Assembly: GCF_000263195.1 (NCBI RefSeq)
Contig: NC_018748.1
Coordinates: 3,968,001 to 4,032,000 of the forward strand
DNA length: 64,000 nt
Source of the DNA: Emticicia oligotrophica DSM 17448
Lineage (GTDB): Bacteria; Bacteroidota; Bacteroidia; Cytophagales; Spirosomataceae
Direction: 5' to 3'
Shown here piece by piece: positions 63,689 through 64,000 of the stretch; positions within the stretch are counted from its first letter, which is position 1, and every line of letters begins with the position of its first letter. The notes under the pieces are model-generated. The model was not told the DNA's origin. It did not search any database and saw only the letters and a program-made list of their open reading frames with translations. Made by a program: the position numbers and the translations under genes.

Positions 63689-64000
63689 ATGAAGTTTTTA
63701 ATTTACATACTATTATTACTTTCGGCTCAAGTTTGCTTTTCACAGAGGATTTCATCTGATAGTTTGGATAAGCTGAGGTCGGCGAAAGATAGTGTGATGT
63801 ATCAAAAACTAAAGATAAGGTTAAGTAAGACAAAAATTGGAAAAGAAGTTTATGGGGCATTATTTCGAGATGTATATAATTCAAATAGTCAGAAAAAGGT
63901 CATTTCAGAAATTGAAATAAATCCATTTGAAAAATATGAAGGTAAAATTATTGGCAAAATTTTAATTAAAAAGTTGGAGATTTTCGGTCCAACAGTTAAT
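63689..64000 (+). CDS. Exported protein, 5' part only (runs off the window end)
   Basis: Open frame from ATG 63689 to the window end, 104 codons. Residues 1-18 form a clear signal peptide (MKFLIYILLLLSAQVCFS). A charged stretch follows (LDKLRSAKDSVMYQKLKIRL), then FEKYEGKIIGKILIKKLEIF, a pattern I associate with the N-terminal POTRA-like region of BamA/surface-antigen-type outer-membrane proteins in Bacteroidota. That last point is a tentative recollection. A minus-strand ORF over the same bases (63663-63884) is its shadow. Confidence 0.7.
   Translation, partial: MKFLIYILLLLSAQVCFSQRISSDSLDKLRSAKDSVMYQKLKIRLSKTKIGKEVYGALFRDVYNSNSQKKVISEIEINPFEKYEGKIIGKILIKKLEIFGPTVN

Overview
The window is AT-rich chromosomal DNA from a Bacteroidota bacterium, most likely an aerobic member of the Cytophagales (an Emticicia/Arcicella/Spirosoma-type relative; this is inference, as no rRNA is present). 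Supporting signs are a type IX secretion (T9SS) C-terminal sorting domain on a secreted glycoside hydrolase, a DUF5723 protein, a short NuoG, starts preceded by A-rich rather than Shine-Dalgarno sequence, and promoters of the TTG-N17-23-TAnnTTTG type. No tRNA, rRNA, CRISPR array, insertion sequence or prophage was recognised. The only clearly mobile-type cargo is a type II restriction-modification pair.

Layout. 1-6149: the 3' part of a complex I operon, nuoD(partial)-E-F-G-H-I-J, which stops at nuoJ. An 850-bp gene-free stretch follows instead of nuoKLMN, then adenine deaminase (6997-8640). 8675-15187: minus-strand genes, namely a large secreted ThuA/sugar dehydrogenase/cytochrome c fusion and a three-gene unit (maltokinase-like, DinB, PLP dehydratase). 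15335-18530: dapF, rplS, a second DinB protein and rlmF. 18920-26573: a GMC oxidoreductase, DUF952, a double-VOC protein, a family 2 glycosyltransferase, bifunctional NAD(P)HX repair enzyme, a nitrilase-family hydrolase and an OmpA-family protein, followed by a divergent peptide deformylase.

27248-33285 is a phenylalanine/tyrosine degradation cluster on the minus strand: hmgA, hpd, phhA, a MarR regulator, fahA and a flavin reductase. It covers Phe to Tyr and 4-hydroxyphenylpyruvate to fumarate plus acetoacetate, but lacks the transaminase and maleylacetoacetate isomerase. 34477-36217 is a C5 methyltransferase/HpaII-like endonuclease pair, followed by an ALDH7-type dehydrogenase and an Lrp/AsnC regulator divergent from full-length metH.

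42271-53825 holds a small ion channel, DUF6580, a solitary circularly permuted ATP-grasp protein, DUF5723, an orphan response regulator, and a SAM-I riboswitch with terminator that precedes a YdeI-like gene and metX. A stand-alone CHC2/Toprim protein, an SDR, thrB, and an OmpA plus membrane-anchored HhH pair follow. 53991-57680 is a purN-corA-yheT-mscS unit, followed by rho with a long leader. 59896-64000 has a stand-alone T9SS-type domain ORF, a secreted GH13 enzyme, maf, and the start of an exported protein cut by the window end.

Methionine and one-carbon metabolism recur: metH, metX under a SAM riboswitch, thrB (homoserine branch) and purN. No wholly new system stands out. The most interesting items are the riboswitch-ydeI-metX unit, the terminator in the rlmF leader, the 19-bp inverted repeat at marR/fahA, the truncated nuo operon, the OmpA/HhH pair and the CTD-only ORF.
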